From positions 1 to 64,000 of the forward strand of contig CANJKV010000007.1 of assembly GCA_947474855.1 (NCBI GenBank): a DNA stretch of 64,000 bases, written 5' to 3'. Every line of letters starts with the position of its first letter. Positions within the stretch are counted from its first letter, which is position 1. Origin of the DNA: Aurantimonadaceae bacterium. Its GTDB lineage: Bacteria; Pseudomonadota; Alphaproteobacteria; Rhizobiales; Rhizobiaceae. This document shows positions 20,861 through 31,005 of this stretch, piece after piece. The notes beneath the pieces are model-generated. The model saw only the letters and a list, made by a program, of their open reading frames with translations. It made no database searches and was not told the origin of the DNA. A program made the translations under genes and the position numbers.

Positions 20861-22125
20861 TCCGGCGCCTCCAGGCGGGACAGGACCAGGGCGGCGGTGC
20901 CGACGGCAGCCTCGACGGAACGCGCCGGCAGGAAGGGCACGCCGAGCGAGCGCTCGCGCATCCGCGTCCAGGCCGGGTTGCGCGCGCCGCCGCCGACGGT
21001 GCGCAGCGACACCGGAGACGGGGCCCCGAGCTCGGCGAGGCGGCGATAGGCGAGCGCCTCGATGCCGGCGAGGCCCTCGAGGACCGCCTGGAAGAAGACG
21101 GCATCGTCGGCGGGGCGCGGCTCCAGGCGCGGAGCGAAGTCCGGGTCGGACAGGGGGAAGCGCTCGCCGGCCTTCAGCAGGGGATAGTAGTCGAGGCCGG
21201 TCGGGCGGTCGGGGTCGAGCCGGGCGGTCAGCGCGTCGAGGCGCTCGTCGCCGAACAGCGCGCGGATCACCGCGCCGCCGGAATTCGAGGCGCCGCCCGC
21301 CAGCCAGGCGTCGCCGACGCGGTGGCTGTAGATGCCGTAGGCTGGGGCGTCGACGGGGCGGTCCGAGGCGAGCTTGACGACGAGCGTCGAGCCGAGCGCC
21401 GTCACCGCCTCGCCCGGCCGCGCCGCGCCGGTCGCCAGGAACGACGCGCAGCCATCCGTCGTGCCGGCATGGAGCCGGCACGCGGCGGGCAGGCCGAGCG
21501 CGCGCGCCGGCGCGCCGGCGAGACCGAGCGGCGCGCCGGCGCGAACGACCCGCGGCAGCCGGGCGCGGTCGAGCCCCGCTGCCTCGATCCAGTCCGGCCA
21601 AGCTTCCGCGGCGAGGTCGTAGCCGGTCTTGAGGGCGTTGTTCTCGTCCGTCACCGGCGCCGCGCCGGACAGGCGCATCAGGATCCAGTCGGCCTGATGG
21701 ACGACCCGCGCGGCACCCGGCGCACGCGACAGGTGGACGGCACGGGCGAGGCCCGAACTCGCTCCCCGCGCCGGGCTCGAGGTCGGCGCCGCGGCGTCGA
21801 CGGCCGCCACCACCGTCGCGTCGGGACAGGGGTCGTTGTACATCAGGACGCCGCCGACCGGCGCGCCGGCATCGTCCACCACGAGCACCGTGCCGGAGGT
21901 GCCGTCGACGGCGAGGCCCCGCACCCCGGCGAGCGGACAGGCGGCCGCGAGGTCCGCGAGGCAGGCGGAGACGCCGCGCCACCAGGCCGCGGGGCTCCGC
22001 GTTCCGGCGGCATCTGCGAAAGGCGCGGCGGCGAAGCCGACGAGGTCGCCCGCGGTGTCGAGCGCGGCAGCCCGTACCCCGCTCGTGCCGAGGTCGAGCC
22101 CGACCGCGACCGCAGCCCCGCTCAT
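20857..22125 (-). CDS. FGGY family carbohydrate kinase
   Basis: VAVGLDLGTSGVRAAALD, LAVDGTSGTVLVVD, TTDGCASFL; ATG 22125; ATGA overlaps on both sides. Confidence 0.87.
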   Translation of the reverse strand: MSGAAVAVGLDLGTSGVRAAALDTAGDLVGFAAAPFADAAGTRSPAAWWRGVSACLADLAAACPLAGVRGLAVDGTSGTVLVVDDAGAPVGGVLMYNDPCPDATVVAAVDAAAPTSSPARGASSGLARAVHLSRAPGAARVVHQADWILMRLSGAAPVTDENNALKTGYDLAAEAWPDWIEAAGLDRARLPRVVRAGAPLGLAGAPARALGLPAACRLHAGTTDGCASFLATGAARPGEAVTALGSTLVVKLASDRPVDAPAYGIYSHRVGDAWLAGGASNSGGAVIRALFGDERLDALTARLDPDRPTGLDYYPLLKAGERFPLSDPDFAPRLEPRPADDAVFFQAVLEGLAGIEALAYRRLAELGAPSPVSLRTVGGGARNPAWTRMRERSLGVPFLPARSVEAAVGTAALVLSRLEAPE

Positions 22126-23210
22126 CGCGCCGCGGCCTGCGGGGCGGCGCGGTCCAGCGTCTGGCGGTACTGCTCGGCCTCCCAGTTCAGGAGGGCGTGG
22201 AGGTCGGCGGGCCCGAGCGGCACGAGCGGCGCTTCGGCGGGGACGCGCCGTGCCACCTCGGCGAGGCAGCGCACCATGGCCGCGCCGCCGGGGGTGAGGG
22301 TGCGGGACTGAAGCACGCCGCGACCGGGCACGAGAACGAGGCGCGGCGGCTCGGCCTCGGCCGCAAGGCGGTCGAGGCCGGCGCGGTCCTCGGCCACTCC
22401 CACCCGCTCGCCGAGAAAGATGACGTGGTCGGGATAGAAAGCGCCGGCGGTGGCGAAGCGCAGGGCCGCGGGCACGAGCGCCGGGGCGTGGGCCGCATCC
22501 TCCTCGGCCGGCTGCCAAGGCGAGCCTGCCGCGAGCGCCTCCAGGGCCGCGCGGTCCGGCGCGGGCGCCGGCGCGGGCGGAACGGCGAGCGCCGCCGTCA
22601 CCGCCTCGATGCGCGCGGCCACCTCCTCGACGCTCTCGCCGCAGACGACGAGGCCGTGGTTGAACAGGACCAGGACGTCCGGCCGCTCGCCCATGCGCTC
22701 GTCGATGGCCCGCGCGAGCGGCGTTCCCGGCCGGCGATAGGGCACGCTCGTCCAGGCGAGGCCGGGAAGAGCGTCCAGGCGCTCGGCGATCAGCGCCTCG
22801 CGGTCGGCGCGCACGGCGAGCGCGATCGTGTCGACGCAATGGAAGTGAGCGACGACCCGCTGCGGCAGGACGGCGTGGAAGCTCGTCTCGATCGAGGGGC
22901 GCAGTCCCGCCGCGTTGCCTTCGGCGAGCACGAAATCCACCGCCGTCTCGGCCCGCGGATCGTTCTCGCGCAGAGCACGGGCGAGCGGCTCGAGGCGCAC
23001 CGGAACGGTGATCGGGCGCGCCTCCGCCTCCGCGAGCCAGGTGCCGGAGGCCTTCACCCACATCACCCCATCCTGCTTGATCGAGGTGTTGCCGCCGGCA
23101 CCCTGCGTCCGGCGGATGTCGCGGCCGAGACGGGCGGAGAGAGCCAGGAAGGCGGCGAAATCCTCGGGCGGCGGCACGGCGTCCGGCAAGGGCATGTCAC
23201 GGTCCTCCAT
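22122..23210 (-). CDS. class II aldolase/adducin family protein
   Basis: TQGAGGNTSIKQDGVMWVKASGTWL, HFHCVDTIAL, LFNHGLVV. Confidence 0.85.
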   Translation of the reverse strand: MEDRDMPLPDAVPPPEDFAAFLALSARLGRDIRRTQGAGGNTSIKQDGVMWVKASGTWLAEAEARPITVPVRLEPLARALRENDPRAETAVDFVLAEGNAAGLRPSIETSFHAVLPQRVVAHFHCVDTIALAVRADREALIAERLDALPGLAWTSVPYRRPGTPLARAIDERMGERPDVLVLFNHGLVVCGESVEEVAARIEAVTAALAVPPAPAPAPDRAALEALAAGSPWQPAEEDAAHAPALVPAALRFATAGAFYPDHVIFLGERVGVAEDRAGLDRLAAEAEPPRLVLVPGRGVLQSRTLTPGGAAMVRCLAEVARRVPAEAPLVPLGPADLHALLNWEAEQYRQTLDRAAPQAAAR

Positions 23211-23371
23211 GGATCTCGCTCGGACCTCGTGAATGAGTGATATCGAGCAAACAACTAGGCGAAATGATCATCATGCGTCAATGCTGCAGTTGCGAAGGGG
23301 CGCATACTTGCAAATCAGCTCGACAGATGATTATTCTCGCTCATCGACGCGCAAGAGGCAGGGAGGCAATC

Positions 23372-24166
23372 TTGAGCGATCACGAGCGCCATCGCCTGAT
23401 CACCGAGTTCCTGCGCGAGCAGCCCTTCGCCTCGGTGCGCGACCTTCAGCTCCATCTCGGCGTTTCCGCCGCGACCGTGCGGCGCGACATCGACAAGCTC
23501 CACAGCTTCGGGGTGGCGCGGAAGGTCTATGGCGGCATTTCCGCCGCCGAGACGCCCGGCGCCGGCCGGCTTTCCGCACGCCCCTACGACGAGAACCGCG
23601 ACATGGCGGTGGAGGCCAAGCGCGCCATCGCCGCCTTCGCCGAGACCCTGGTGCGCGACGGCGATTCGATCATCGTCCATGCCGGCACGACCTGCTTCGA
23701 GCTCGGCATCCGGGTCGCCCGGCGGCCGGTCAGCCTCTTCACCAACTCCATGCCGCTCGCCGCCGCGCTCGGAGCGGGCGGCACCTGCCACCTGACGGTC
23801 GCCGGCGGCATCCTCTACCGCGAGCCCGGCATCATCCACGATCCGACGGCCGGCGCGCCCGACGTCTTCGCCTCGCGCTTCTTTCTCGGCGCACAGGGGA
23901 TCGGGCCGGAGGGCGTGCTCGAATCGCATCCGCTCCTCGTCAAGGTGATCGGCGAACTCTCCTCCTGCGCCGACGAGATCGTGCTCCTCGCCGACAGCCG
24001 CAAGTTCGCGATCCAGCCCCGCAACGTCGCCCTGCCCTTGTCGCGCGTCTCGACGCTTGTCACCGACGAGAACCTCGCGGACGCCGACGCGCAGATGATG
24101 GAAGCCGCGGGCATCTCCGTCGTCACCGTTCCCGCCGGTTCCGCCAGCGCGGGAGAGGCGGCATGA
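23372..24166 (+). CDS. DeoR/GlpR family transcriptional regulator
   Basis: RHRLITEFLREQPFASVRDLQLHLGVSAATVRRDIDKLHSFGVARKVYGGI; proposed TTG start 23372 preceded by gggagg RBS; the ORF-track start at 23237 lies in the divergent promoter region. Confidence 0.88.
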   Translation: MSDHERHRLITEFLREQPFASVRDLQLHLGVSAATVRRDIDKLHSFGVARKVYGGISAAETPGAGRLSARPYDENRDMAVEAKRAIAAFAETLVRDGDSIIVHAGTTCFELGIRVARRPVSLFTNSMPLAAALGAGGTCHLTVAGGILYREPGIIHDPTAGAPDVFASRFFLGAQGIGPEGVLESHPLLVKVIGELSSCADEIVLLADSRKFAIQPRNVALPLSRVSTLVTDENLADADAQMMEAAGISVVTVPAGSASAGEAA

Positions 24167-25545
24167 GCGCGGCGCGGGATCCGGTCGCCGTCGTCGACCT
24201 CGGCAAGACGAACTCCAAGCTCTTCGTGGTCTCGGCCGAAGGCGCGATCCTGTCGGAGGCGCGCACCCGGCCGGTCTGGCGCATGGCCGACGGCTTCTCC
24301 GTCCTCGACGACGCCCACCTCCACGGCTGGATCCTCGAAAGCCTCGGCGAGGCGGCGGAAGCTCACGGCGCGCGCCGGGTCATCGTGTCCGGCCACGGCT
24401 GCACCTTCGCGCTCACCGACGGCGACGACCTTGCTCATCCCGTCCTCGACTACGAGCAGGAGCCCCCGGCGGACATCGCCGCCGAGATCGACGCGCTGGC
24501 CCCGCCCTTCGCCGAGACCTTCTCGCCGGCCCTCCCGCTCGGCTTCAACTACGGCCGGCACATGCTCTGGCTGGAGGCCGCGCGCCCGCAAGCCTTCGCG
24601 CGGGCCGACGCGATCCTGTCCTATCCGCAGTTCTGGTCCTGGCGCCTGTCGGGCGAGAAGGTCTCCGAGGTGTCCTATCTCGGCTGCCACTCGCATCTCT
24701 GGGCGCCGCTCGAACACGACTATTCGAGCCTCGTCGATACCAAGGGCTGGCGCGCCAAGATGCCGCCGCTGGTTCCCGCCGGCCAGGAGATCGGCGCGCT
24801 GGAGATCGGCCTCCCCTCCGGCGTCTCGGCGCGGATCGCCGTCCACAACGGCGTCCACGACAGCAACGCCTCGCTCGCCTTCCACCGCGCGCAGCGCGAA
24901 GGGAGCTTCACCCTCGTTTCCACCGGCACCTGGGCCATCGTCTTCAACCCGGACTGCCCGCTGGAGCGCCTCGACGAGCGGCGCGACATGCTCGCCAACG
25001 TCGCCGTCGACGGGCAGCCGGTGCCGACCATCCGCTTCATGGGCGGGCGCGAGTTCGATCTCGCCTCCGGCGGCTGGCAGGGGCCGATCGGCCTCGACGC
25101 GGTGGCGTCGGTTCTTTCGTCGGGCGCGATGGCGCTGCCGTCCTTCGCGCCCGGCGGGCCGATGCCGGGCCATGCCGGGCGCTTCGACGGTCCCCCGGTC
25201 GAGGGGGAGGTCCGCGCGGCCGCGGCGCTCCTCTACGTCGCGCTGATGACGGACCTCTCGCTCGACCTCATCGGGTCCGCGAACCCGATCGTGGTCGACG
25301 GGGGCCTCGCCCGCTCCGACCTGTTCCCGGCGCTCCTCGCCGCTCTCCGCCCCGGCCAGCCGGTGCTCGCCAGCGCCAACGCGGAAGGCAGCGCGCTCGG
25401 CGCCGCCCGCCTCGTCTTCGACGCGATCGGCGTGCCCGCCACCCGCGATCCCGGCCGCCGCGTCGCGCCGGCCGGGCTGCCGGGCCTTGCCGATTACCGT
25501 GCCCGCTGGCGGGCGCTCGCTGACGCGATGGGAGACCCGCGATGA
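24163..25545 (+). CDS. FGGY family carbohydrate kinase (rhamnulokinase/fuculokinase-like)
   Basis: [19 protein letters not shown]..., [17 protein letters not shown] at 24163, ATGA overlap. Confidence 0.87.
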   Translation: MSAARDPVAVVDLGKTNSKLFVVSAEGAILSEARTRPVWRMADGFSVLDDAHLHGWILESLGEAAEAHGARRVIVSGHGCTFALTDGDDLAHPVLDYEQEPPADIAAEIDALAPPFAETFSPALPLGFNYGRHMLWLEAARPQAFARADAILSYPQFWSWRLSGEKVSEVSYLGCHSHLWAPLEHDYSSLVDTKGWRAKMPPLVPAGQEIGALEIGLPSGVSARIAVHNGVHDSNASLAFHRAQREGSFTLVSTGTWAIVFNPDCPLERLDERRDMLANVAVDGQPVPTIRFMGGREFDLASGGWQGPIGLDAVASVLSSGAMALPSFAPGGPMPGHAGRFDGPPVEGEVRAAAALLYVALMTDLSLDLIGSANPIVVDGGLARSDLFPALLAALRPGQPVLASANAEGSALGAARLVFDAIGVPATRDPGRRVAPAGLPGLADYRARWRALADAMGDPR

Positions 25546-27131
25546 CCGCCGCCCCCGCGCCCGTTTCACCCGCCGCCCCGCGCCTCCTGGAGATGCGCGG
25601 CATCACTAAGACCTTCGGCGCGGCGCGGGCGCTGTCGGGCGTATCCTTCGACGTCGCCGCCGGCGAGGTCCACGCCCTCATGGGCGAGAACGGCGCCGGC
25701 AAGTCGACGCTGATGAAGATCCTGTCCGGCGCCTACCGCGCCGATCCCGGCGGCGAGATCCTCATCGACGGGCGCCCCGCGCCGATGGGCGATCCGATCG
25801 CCTCGCGCGCCGCCGGCATCGCGGTGATCTACCAGGAGCTGTCGCTCAGCCCGAACCTGTCCGTCGCCCAGAACATGTTTCTCGGCGCCGAGCCGCGCCG
25901 CTTCGGCCTCGTCGACCGGGCCGGCATGCGGCGCCTCGCCGAGCCGATCCTCAGGCGCCTCGGAATCGGCTTCTCGCCCGACACGCAGGTCGCCTCGCTC
26001 TCGCTCGGCGAGCGGCAGATGGTCGAGATCGCCCGGGCGCTCACCACCCGCGCCCGCATCATCGTCATGGACGAGCCGACGACCTCGCTGACCTCGCGCG
26101 AGACCGAGCGCCTCTTCGACGTCATCGCCGGCCTCAAGGCGGATGGAATCGCCACCGTCTACATCAGCCACCGCATGGAGGAGGTCTATCGCCTCGCCGA
26201 CCGCGTCAGCGTGCTGCGCGACGGCGCCTCGGTCGGAACCCTCGACCGGAGCGAGCTGTCGGCCCAGCGCCTCGTCTCGATGATGGTCGGGCGCGACCTG
26301 TCCTCGTTCTACAAGAAGGAGCACCGGCCGCCTTCGGCGACGCGGCGCGCGGTCCTGTCGGTGCGCGGCCTGTCCGACGGCCGGCGCGTCCACGGCTGCT
26401 CCCTCGACGTCCATGCCGGCGAGGTGCTGGGCATCGCCGGCCTCGTCGGGGCGGGCCGCACGGAGCTCGCCCGCCTGATCTTCGGCGCGGATGCGAGAAC
26501 CGCCGGCACGGTCTCGCTCGACGGCCGGGAGCTCGCGATCCGATCCCCCCGCGACGCGCTCGACGCCGGCATCGCCTACCTCACCGAGGACCGCAAAGGG
26601 CTCGGCCTCTTCCTCGACATGTCGATCTCCGACAACGTCAACATCGGCGTCCTCGGCAAGGACGCCAAGCCCGGCGGCGTCCTCGACTTCGTCAAGGCCA
26701 GGGCCCGGGCCGACAAGGCGATCCACGACCTGTCGGTCCGCACCCGCTCGGCCGCCCTCAACGTCGGCGCGCTGTCGGGCGGCAACCAGCAGAAGGTGCT
26801 GCTCGCACGCCTTCTCGAGGCCGAGCCGAAGGTCGTCATCCTCGACGAGCCGACGCGCGGCGTCGACGTCGGCGCCAAGTCCGAGATCTACCGCATCGTC
26901 GACGCGCTCGCCGCGCGCGGCATCGCGATCCTCGCCATCTCCAGCGACCTGCCGGAGATCATCGGCATCGCCGACCGCGTCCTCGTGATGCGCGAGGGAC
27001 GGATCGCCGGCGAGGTGTCGGCCGCGCCAGGACGGCCCATCGACCAGGAAACCATCATGGCGCTCTCGACGGGCGGCGTGCCCGAGGCCGGCGCGCGGCC
27101 GGAGCTCGGGCCAATCGGAGGAACCCCATGA
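25542..27131 (+). CDS. sugar ABC transporter ATP-binding protein (CUT2, RbsA/MglA-like, two ABC domains)
   Basis: Two ABC modules ([42 protein letters not shown]). Confidence 0.93.
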   Translation: MTAAPAPVSPAAPRLLEMRGITKTFGAARALSGVSFDVAAGEVHALMGENGAGKSTLMKILSGAYRADPGGEILIDGRPAPMGDPIASRAAGIAVIYQELSLSPNLSVAQNMFLGAEPRRFGLVDRAGMRRLAEPILRRLGIGFSPDTQVASLSLGERQMVEIARALTTRARIIVMDEPTTSLTSRETERLFDVIAGLKADGIATVYISHRMEEVYRLADRVSVLRDGASVGTLDRSELSAQRLVSMMVGRDLSSFYKKEHRPPSATRRAVLSVRGLSDGRRVHGCSLDVHAGEVLGIAGLVGAGRTELARLIFGADARTAGTVSLDGRELAIRSPRDALDAGIAYLTEDRKGLGLFLDMSISDNVNIGVLGKDAKPGGVLDFVKARARADKAIHDLSVRTRSAALNVGALSGGNQQKVLLARLLEAEPKVVILDEPTRGVDVGAKSEIYRIVDALAARGIAILAISSDLPEIIGIADRVLVMREGRIAGEVSAAPGRPIDQETIMALSTGGVPEAGARPELGPIGGTP

Positions 27132-28117
27132 CCGCCACCGACAGCGCCGCCTCCGCCGCGCGCATGGACAAGGCCCGCTTCCGCTCGGCGATGACCGCGC
27201 TCGGCATGCTGCCCGTGCTCGTGATCCTTGCGGTCGGCTTCCACCTCCTGTCCGGCCGGTTCCTGACCGTCAACAACCTGTCGATCGTCACCCAGCAGGC
27301 CTCGATCAACACCGTGCTCGCCGCCGGCATGACCTTCGTCATCCTCACCGGCGGCATCGACCTGTCGGTCGGCTCGATCCTCGCCGTCGCCGCCATGGTC
27401 GGCGTCATCGTCTCGCTCTGGCCCGACTTGGGGCTGCTCGGCATCCCGGCCGCGATCCTCGTCGGCCTCGCCTGCGGCCTCGCCAACGGCGTCGTCATCG
27501 CCTTCCTGAAGCTGCCGCCCTTCATCGTGACGCTGGGCTCGCTCACCGCCGTGCGCGGCCTGGCGCGGCTGCTGGGCGGCGACACCACCGTCTTCAACGC
27601 GGACCTCCCCTTCGCCTTCATCGGCAACGGCACGCTTTTCGGCGTGCCCTGGCTCGCGATCATCGCGCTGGCGACGATCCTCGTCTCCTGGTTCATCCTG
27701 AAGCGGACCGTGCTCGGCACCTGGATCTACGCCGTCGGCGGCAACGTCGAGGCGGCGCGGCTGACCGGCATCAAGGTCTCGCTCGTCCTCCTCTTCGTCT
27801 ACGCCATGTCTGGGCTGCTGGCGGGCCTCGGCGGCGCGATGTCGGCCGCCCGCCTCTACGCCGCCAACGGCCTCCAGCTCGGCCAGGCCTACGAGCTCGA
27901 CGCCATCGCCGCCGTGATCCTCGGGGGCACGAGCTTCGTCGGCGGCGTCGGCTCGATCTGGGGCACGCTGATCGGCGCCCTCATCATCGCGGTCCTGTCC
28001 AACGGCCTGATCCTCGTCGGGGTGTCCGACATCTGGCAGTACATCATCAAGGGCCTCGTCATCATCGTCGCCGTGGCGCTCGACCGCTACCGGCTGGGGG
28101 GCCTCGGCCGCACCTGA
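27128..28117 (+). CDS. sugar ABC transporter permease (RbsC-like)
   Basis: [39 protein letters not shown]. Confidence 0.93.
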   Translation: MTATDSAASAARMDKARFRSAMTALGMLPVLVILAVGFHLLSGRFLTVNNLSIVTQQASINTVLAAGMTFVILTGGIDLSVGSILAVAAMVGVIVSLWPDLGLLGIPAAILVGLACGLANGVVIAFLKLPPFIVTLGSLTAVRGLARLLGGDTTVFNADLPFAFIGNGTLFGVPWLAIIALATILVSWFILKRTVLGTWIYAVGGNVEAARLTGIKVSLVLLFVYAMSGLLAGLGGAMSAARLYAANGLQLGQAYELDAIAAVILGGTSFVGGVGSIWGTLIGALIIAVLSNGLILVGVSDIWQYIIKGLVIIVAVALDRYRLGGLGRT

Positions 28118-28221
28118 AGCCCGCCGCATCACCCGCTTTCCGCGCCGCTTGGGCGCCGGAGAAACCCTGACGCGCCGCCAACAACCGGCCGCAGATCCAC
28201 CTGGGAGGAGACCTGAAACCC

Positions 28222-29163
28222 ATGCGCATCCTGAAGACACTCGCCGCTGGCGCCGCCCTTCTGGCCCTGGCCGCCGCCACCCCGGCTTCCGCCAAGGAGC
28301 TCCAGAAGATCGGCATCTCCGTCGGCCTTCTCGGCAACCCCTTCTTCGTCGCCACCATCAAGGGCATCGAGGACCGCGCCAAGGAGATCAACCCGAACGT
28401 CGAGGTGATCTCGGTCTCGGCCGATTACGACCTCAACAAGCAGGTCTCGCAGATCGACAGCTTCGTCGCCGCCGGCGTCGACATCATCATGCTGAACGCG
28501 GTGGACGCGCAGGCCATCGCCCCGGCGGTGAAGAAGGCGCAGGACGCCGGCGTCATCGTCGCGGCCTTCGACGTCTCGGCGCCCGGCGCCGACGTCACCG
28601 TCATGACCAACAACGTCAAGGCCGGCGAGGAGGCCTGCCAGTACCTCGTCGACAATCTCGGCGGAAAGGGCGACGTCGTCATCATCAACGGCCCGGCCTC
28701 CTCCTCGATCATCGACCGTGTCCAGGGCTGCAAGAACGTCCTCTCGCAGCATCCCGACATGAAGATCCTGTCCGACGACCAGAACGCGCAAGGCTCGCGC
28801 GACGGCGGCCTCGCCGTCATGCAGGGGCTCCTGACCCGCTTCGACAAGATCGACGGCGTCTTCGCCATCAACGATCCGACGGCGATCGGCGCCGAGCTCG
28901 CGGCCAAGCAGCTCGGCCGCAACGAGTTCATCATCACCGCCGTCGACGGCGCGCCGGACATCGAGAAGGCTCTGGAGGGCGGCAACTCGCTGATCAAGGC
29001 CTCGGCCTCGCAGGACCCCTACGTCATGGCCGGCCAGTCGCTGCAGATGGCCGTCGAGGTGCTGAACGGCAACAAGCCGGCCGAGGCGACGGTGCTGCTC
29101 GACCCGCAGCTCATCACCTCCGAGAACCTCAAGGACTACAAGGGCTGGACCGCCGCCCGCTGA
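28222..29163 (+). CDS. sugar ABC transporter substrate-binding protein (RbsB-like)
   Basis: Signal peptide, KIGISVGLLGNPFFVATIKGIEDRAKEINPNVEV.., periplasmic-binding fold motifs. Confidence 0.93.
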   Translation: MRILKTLAAGAALLALAAATPASAKELQKIGISVGLLGNPFFVATIKGIEDRAKEINPNVEVISVSADYDLNKQVSQIDSFVAAGVDIIMLNAVDAQAIAPAVKKAQDAGVIVAAFDVSAPGADVTVMTNNVKAGEEACQYLVDNLGGKGDVVIINGPASSSIIDRVQGCKNVLSQHPDMKILSDDQNAQGSRDGGLAVMQGLLTRFDKIDGVFAINDPTAIGAELAAKQLGRNEFIITAVDGAPDIEKALEGGNSLIKASASQDPYVMAGQSLQMAVEVLNGNKPAEATVLLDPQLITSENLKDYKGWTAAR

Positions 29164-29169
29164 CGCCTC

Positions 29170-29197
29170 GGGGAGCCGCCCGGGCGGGCGGCTCCCC
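29170..29197 (+). terminator. GC-rich hairpin between SBP gene and downstream epimerase (attenuator/mRNA stabiliser)
   Basis: Perfect 12-bp stem ggggagccgccc/gggcggctcccc, 4-nt loop, 6 bp after the rbsB-like stop. Confidence 0.6.
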
Positions 29198-29230
29198 TTC
29201 CCGCATCATTCCTCGAAGGCGAGGCCTCCC

Positions 29231-30130
29231 ATGACCAAGATCGGCGTGCACTCCTTCGTCTGGAGCGCCGGCTCCTCGCGCGAGGCGCTCGACGCGGTGC
29301 TGACCCGCAGCCACGAGCTCGGCTTCGACCTCGTCGAATTCTCCTATATCGACCCCAAGCAGGTCGAGGTCTCCTGGCTTGCCGGGCGCCTGCGCGAGCT
29401 GAACCTCGGCGTCGCGATCTCCATGGGCCTGCCCCCGGAGGGCGACGTGTCGAGCGAGGATCCGGCCGTCGTGACGAACGGCGAGGCGATCCTTGACGCG
29501 GCGGTCGCGCTTACCCGCGACCTCGGCGGCACCAAGCTCGCCGGCATCCTGTCCTCATCGCACGGCAAGCAGGAGCGCGCCGTCACCCGGCGCGGCTGGA
29601 ATGCCAGCGTCGCCGCCGTCTCGCGCGCGGCCGAGCGGGCCAAGCAAGCCGGCGTCACGCTGAACCTCGAGATCGTCAACCGCTTCGAGAGCAACATGCT
29701 CAACACGGCGGCGCAGGGCCTCGCCTTCATCGAGGCGACCGGCGCCTCCAACGTGTTCCTCCACCTCGATACGTTCCACATGAACATCGAGGAGGCCGAC
29801 GTCGGCCTCGCCATCCGCCACGCGGCCGGCAAGATCGGCTACGTCCACATCGGCGAGAGCCATCGCGGCTATCTCGGCACGGGCTCGATCGACTTTCCCA
29901 AGATCTTCGACGCGCTGGTCGCGATCGGCTGGGACGACGTCGTGACCTTTGAATCCTTCTCCTCGGCCATCGTCGACCGCGACCTGTCTCTCAAGACCGC
30001 GATCTGGCGCGACCTTTGGAGCGACAACGTGGCGCTGGCGAACCATGCCCGCCGCTTCATCACGATCGGCATGGAGACCGCTCGCATCAAGGCCGACCTC
30101 GTGCGCCAGGCCCATCTCCCCACGACTTAA
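29231..30130 (+). CDS. sugar phosphate isomerase/epimerase (xylose isomerase-like TIM barrel)
   Basis: MTKIGVHSFVWSAGSS...GFDLVEFSYIDP...LNLEIVNRFE...VFLHLDTFHMNIEE...YVHIGESHRGYLG. Confidence 0.88.
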   Translation: MTKIGVHSFVWSAGSSREALDAVLTRSHELGFDLVEFSYIDPKQVEVSWLAGRLRELNLGVAISMGLPPEGDVSSEDPAVVTNGEAILDAAVALTRDLGGTKLAGILSSSHGKQERAVTRRGWNASVAAVSRAAERAKQAGVTLNLEIVNRFESNMLNTAAQGLAFIEATGASNVFLHLDTFHMNIEEADVGLAIRHAAGKIGYVHIGESHRGYLGTGSIDFPKIFDALVAIGWDDVVTFESFSSAIVDRDLSLKTAIWRDLWSDNVALANHARRFITIGMETARIKADLVRQAHLPTT

Positions 30131-30305
30131 AAGCGTGCCGATCAGCGAGCCTCGCCATCCTCACGACTGTCGATGGAGTAGGCGTTGCTCACTCCACACT
30201 TGTAGGGGTGATGCTCGCCGAGCTTCAGAGGCGGCCTGGGTGCCCTCGGCGAAGCGTCAGCTTTTGGAACCAACCAGAATGCCATGTGACGTCCGGAATG
30301 GGCGC

Positions 30306-30650
30306 TTAGCGGAAGTCTCTCGTCTTTAACCGAATCTCGCCCGCGACGTGATCATGGGGATCGAACATCACCTTCGCCGGCGGCATCCGCGGCGTCGTCC
30401 GCGGTTCTTCCGCCTCGTTGACAAGGCCATCCTTGGTCCTGCCCCGCCGCCACACGCTCGCGAACTCCATTGTCAGGTCGCTGAGCAATCGCGCGAGGAG
30501 ATGCACAACCTCGCCTTCGCGCTGGATGCGTCCGCGTACCCCCATCATCCCGACGCCGAGCACGATCTTACGGTACGCTCGAACACTTCGGTCCAGACTA
30601 CCAGGTTGGCGACGCCGGTCTCGTTCTCGATGGTGATGAATGAAGCTTGA
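30306..30650 (-). pseudogene. dnaE2: C-terminal remnant of error-prone DNA polymerase DnaE2, frameshifted
   Basis: Frame 1: SFITIENETGVANLVVWTEVFER; shifts near 30560 to frame 2: VLGVGMMGVRGRIQREGEVVHLLARLLSDL...EIRLKTRDFR* - the characteristic DnaE2 OB-fold and C-terminal KTRDFR ending, split over two frames. Confidence 0.8.
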
Positions 30651-30662
30651 AGCTGATGCCGA

Positions 30663-30789
30663 TCAACAGACTGGCCAAAGCGGGCGCAGCTGACAGCTGC
30701 CGGGCGAGAGGTGCTGACGGCGATCGATGAGCCGAATGAGGCCATGGCGCAGATGGAAGAGGCGCGGAGCCGCGGGCTGCTAGAATAGC
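30663..30789 (+). pseudogene. possible C-terminal tail of a MarR-family regulator
   Basis: + frame reads DWPKRAQLTAAGREVLTAIDEPNEAMAQMEEARSRGLLE*; the wing motif LTAAGREVL is typical of MarR proteins; no N-terminus. Confidence 0.3.
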
Positions 30790-30892
30790 CCTCGGCGCAA
30801 TTGTAGCCAGTTTCGCCGCCGCACCGGATCCTCTGATTTCTCGTCCTCTTCAAAGCGCCGCCAGCCGTAATCATTCCTTCCCAGGCGGCGCC

Positions 30893-30957
30893 GGCTGAGT
30901 CTCCAGTAGCTGCGACTGGTGAGCAGTCATCTCAACATAGCTACTGGAGAGGCTGAG
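30893..30957. mobile_element. 51-bp MITE-like micro-element or IS scar with perfect 12-bp TIRs and 7-bp flanking direct repeat
   Basis: ggctgag (30893-30899) | tctccagtagct (30900-30911) ... agctactggaga (30939-30950) | ggctgag (30951-30957). Confidence 0.45.
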
Positions 30958-31005
30958 CTTATGTGGCGTGACAATGAACCCTGCTGGTTGCGATTGCCTC
31001 ATCCC

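Noticed and set aside
26888-28240. 450-aa minus ORF
   Set aside because: Antisense to the RbsA/RbsC-like genes; D/E/R/G-rich shadow translation without domains.
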